In this document: piece after piece, positions 62,215 to 64,000 of the stretch
Layout of the letters: each line of letters opens with the position of its first letter
Numbering within the stretch: the stretch's first letter is position 1
From: Paenibacillus humicus NBRC 102415
GTDB lineage: Bacteria; Bacillota; Bacilli; Paenibacillales; Paenibacillaceae
Reading direction: 5' to 3'
Length of the DNA stretch: 64,000 nucleotides
Assembly (NCBI RefSeq): GCF_004000905.1
Contig: NZ_BIMD01000016.1
Coordinates: 31,641 to 95,640 of the forward strand
Notes under the pieces: model-generated
Database searches by the model: none
What the model was told of the DNA's origin: nothing
What the model saw: the letters and a program-made list of their open reading frames with translations, nothing else
Made by a program: the position numbers and the translations under genes

Positions 62215-62587
62215 TGTTTTCGCCTGTTTTCTCGCTCATTCGCAGGATTTCAACTTCGACTGTTTGAGTAGACAGTTGTACAATGGATGGGGCGCACCCC
62301 GAGCGTATGCGGGAACAGAGCTTGGGATCGATTACGTTCCAAAACTGTGAGATGGTGGCTATAATCGCACAGTGGATCTCCACATTGGCCCTTGGGACTT
62401 ACCCTCCCATGTCACGCTGGGTCGTCGCCCTTACATTCCTTCGTTCTGTCTCTCAAGGGGTGGATGCCGATTCTTGCTCCTCTGCTGGGTCGTTGCCCTC
62501 ATGGAAAATCGTTCTTCGGCTTCTCCGGTGCTTCCGTTGTCGTTGTCATTCCTTTGAACTTCGCATTCGCCAGACGCTTGCTTTGAC
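62215..62587 (-). other. Non-coding flank downstream of the IS110-family transposase
   Basis: About 370 bases with no credible gene lie between the small ORF and the transposase stop. In IS110/IS1111-type elements long non-coding ends hold the guide (bridge/seek) RNA. No terminal inverted repeat or RNA fold was identified with certainty. Confidence 0.35.
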
Positions 62588-63886
62588 TTAGGCGCTCACT
62601 TGCCCGATCTGAGTCAGTCGTACCGGTCCTAGCATTTCTAACGCGTTATACTCGCGTTCTTTGGTCCCTAGCGTATGCAACACGCGAATGAGCTTTCCGC
62701 ATAAGGCAATGAGCGACTGCTTCTTCTTCAGCGGATTCTGGCTGCGCGTCGTGTAATACCTGTGCAGTGCCTTAAATGCTTCATTTTTTGCCACCAGCGG
62801 CATGACCGCCCGGAACAGCAGCGCCCTCAGTCGTGATCTTCCTCGCTTGGTGATGCCTGTCTTGCCCTTACGCTTGCCCGAGCTGTTCTCTTTGAGATTC
62901 AGTCCGGCCAATCGGATGATCTGCTGACCGTGATCATAGCCAGACAGATCACCGACCTCCGCGAGAAATCCCGCGAGGGTGACCAGCCCGACTCCCGGAA
63001 CGGCCAGCATTCGCGCAGCCCCCGGAATGTCCGTTAGGATCGTCAGGACTTGCTCCATGATGCCGGTCAACTGCTCGCTGAACAGATCGTACTGCCCGAG
63101 GAGCGTGCTCAGTTCGATTCGCGCCGCTGTCGTTCCTTCGGTTAGCCCAATGGACGCCGCAGCGGCTGCGACCAGCGTTTCCGCCCGCTTGATACCCACC
63201 CCACGCTGCACTTCCGTCTTCCAGTGGGCCAGGACGTGTCTGGCTTCCTTCGCGGCGATGTCGGCAGGCAACGGGAATGCACGCATCGTCATGAGCGACG
63301 CTTTGCCGTCCCAGTCCTTGAACACGCCAGCGTACTCCGGAAAGAATCGGTCGAACCAGTTGCCGATCCGGCCTTTTACTTGCGTTAGGCTCGCCGACAC
63401 TTTCTCCCGCAGGTTCATCAGGATTCGCAGATCCGCATAGGCCTTCGTAGGTAACTTCGGCTCGGAATACTTGCCGCTGCGAATCAGATCGGCGATGACC
63501 TTCGCGTCCTTGTAGTCGCTTTTCGTCGGCGAATTGTCTTCGAGCTCTTTCGTCTTGCTCACGTGATGTGGGTTGACGACCACAACCGTTATGCCTTGCT
63601 CTTGCAAGAATGCAGCGAGCGGAAACCAGTAGTGTCCGGTAGGCTCGATGCCAAACACAATCTCGGTCTTGCCATGTGCTTGACCGACCTCCTTCATCCA
63701 CGACGATAGTTTCGTCAGCCCTTGTGCGTCGTTATGGAAAACGCAGTCTCTGCCCAACTCGATGCCGCGGTAATCGACCGCACGAGCCACATGAATCTTT
63801 TTGGCAATATCTGCTCCGACGACCAATGTTGCTCCGTTAATTCGTGTAATACGTTGATTCTGTTTCTGCTTCATCTTATACTTCAT
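62588..63886 (-). CDS. IS110-family transposase
   Basis: A 432-residue transposase. The N-terminal DEDD domain shows GADIAKKIH (D), GIEPTGHYW (E) and SDYKDAKVIADLI (D, D). The C-terminal Transposase_20 domain has AVPGVGLVTLAGFLAEVGD and the serine-containing LNLKENSSGKRKGKTGI. ATG 63886 follows GAGG; an upstream extension of the frame lacks a start site. It appears complete, but the element's upstream end lies at or beyond the window end. Confidence 0.93.
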   Translation of the reverse strand: MKYKMKQKQNQRITRINGATLVVGADIAKKIHVARAVDYRGIELGRDCVFHNDAQGLTKLSSWMKEVGQAHGKTEIVFGIEPTGHYWFPLAAFLQEQGITVVVVNPHHVSKTKELEDNSPTKSDYKDAKVIADLIRSGKYSEPKLPTKAYADLRILMNLREKVSASLTQVKGRIGNWFDRFFPEYAGVFKDWDGKASLMTMRAFPLPADIAAKEARHVLAHWKTEVQRGVGIKRAETLVAAAAASIGLTEGTTAARIELSTLLGQYDLFSEQLTGIMEQVLTILTDIPGAARMLAVPGVGLVTLAGFLAEVGDLSGYDHGQQIIRLAGLNLKENSSGKRKGKTGITKRGRSRLRALLFRAVMPLVAKNEAFKALHRYYTTRSQNPLKKKQSLIALCGKLIRVLHTLGTKEREYNALEMLGPVRLTQIGQVSA

Positions 63887-64000
63887 TTTGAGCGCCTCTT
63901 TCGTATGCGGGATCTGTTCTTTGCCGGAACGTTTCCCAGTATACCGAGTGGCGCTTTTTTGCTCAAAGCTCAAATTACTTCATTACAGGAATGGCTCCTC

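Larger units (their letters stand above)
34190..64000. mobile_element. Integrated genomic island (ICE-like), left boundary; right end outside window
   Basis: From the tRNA-Leu fragment onward the DNA carries conflict-system genes, remnants of a conjugative backbone and As/Cd/Hg resistance modules. Orientation of the att fragment means the element extends to the right, with the intact tRNA expected beyond base 64000. No integrase, relaxase or coupling protein is inside the window. Confidence 0.7.

Overview
The window looks like a piece of chromosome from a Paenibacillus-type Gram-positive bacterium (Bacillota, Paenibacillaceae). Support for this: strong AGGAGG-type ribosome sites; a helicase gene followed by a YqhG gene and a nearby YqzE gene, as in Bacillus; a YesM/YesN-type two-component pair beside a sugar ABC transporter; a B12-dependent ribonucleotide reductase; and moderately GC-rich housekeeping DNA. 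There are two clear parts. Positions 1-34190 are ordinary chromosome. From 34190 to the right end of the window is a horizontally acquired island that is still open at base 64000.

Chromosomal part. 293-4369 is a leftward cluster of sugar or polyol catabolism enzymes (TIM-barrel isomerase, UlaG-like lactonase, SDR, Gfo/Idh/MocA oxidoreductase) with at least one collapsed gene remnant. 4672-7365 is nrdJ, with two NrdR boxes around its promoter. 7588-13274 holds the SNF2 helicase/YqhG pair, a secreted protein, YqzE, a cell-wall amidase and a YibQ-like deacetylase. tRNA-Leu(CAG) is at 13456. 13841-20406 is a seven-gene rightward operon (dehydrogenase, SsuABC-type importer, GNAT, LLM monooxygenase, HisC-like aminotransferase) behind a strong promoter and a leader terminator. 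20485-25692 carries an FtsX-type exporter and a divergent YtrA-type GntR/ABC operon; this segment lies between two copies of the hisC tail plus terminator. 25907-26799 holds two small genes, and 27138-33793 a sugar ABC importer with its YesM/YesN regulators.

Island. At 34190-34240 there is a 51-bp copy of the 3' part of tRNA-Leu, followed on the tRNA strand by what looks like the tRNA's native terminator. This is the footprint of integration into a tRNA-Leu gene, and orientation places the element to the right. It contains: (a) 34577-42084, an AT-rich five-gene operon combining an ABC-three-component conflict system (PD-(D/E)XK effector, middle component, Rad50-like ATPase) with a 1030-residue GHKL ATPase and an AlbA_2-like protein; (b) 42496-48276, a remnant of a conjugative-element backbone (NlpC/P60 protein, DUF6075-like protein, sigma-like factors) with unusual regulatory DNA: an 11-bp-phased iteron array, a leader-peptide attenuator, a hairpin that hides a ribosome site, and a c-di-GMP-I riboswitch in front of a response regulator whose phospho-acceptor Asp is replaced by Glu; (c) 48534-54822, a large arsenic cluster (arsM, flavin monooxygenase, cysteine-bearing MarR, phosphatase, ArsI-like lyase, two ArsC-type proteins, ArsB, ArsR); (d) 55092-57579, cadC-cadA; (e) 58685-61557, a mercury operon; and (f) an IS110-family transposase at the right edge. 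Decayed genes (a frameshifted methyltransferase, a resolvase remnant, a broken merP-like gene) mark the joins between these resistance modules. No integrase, relaxase or CRISPR array is visible.
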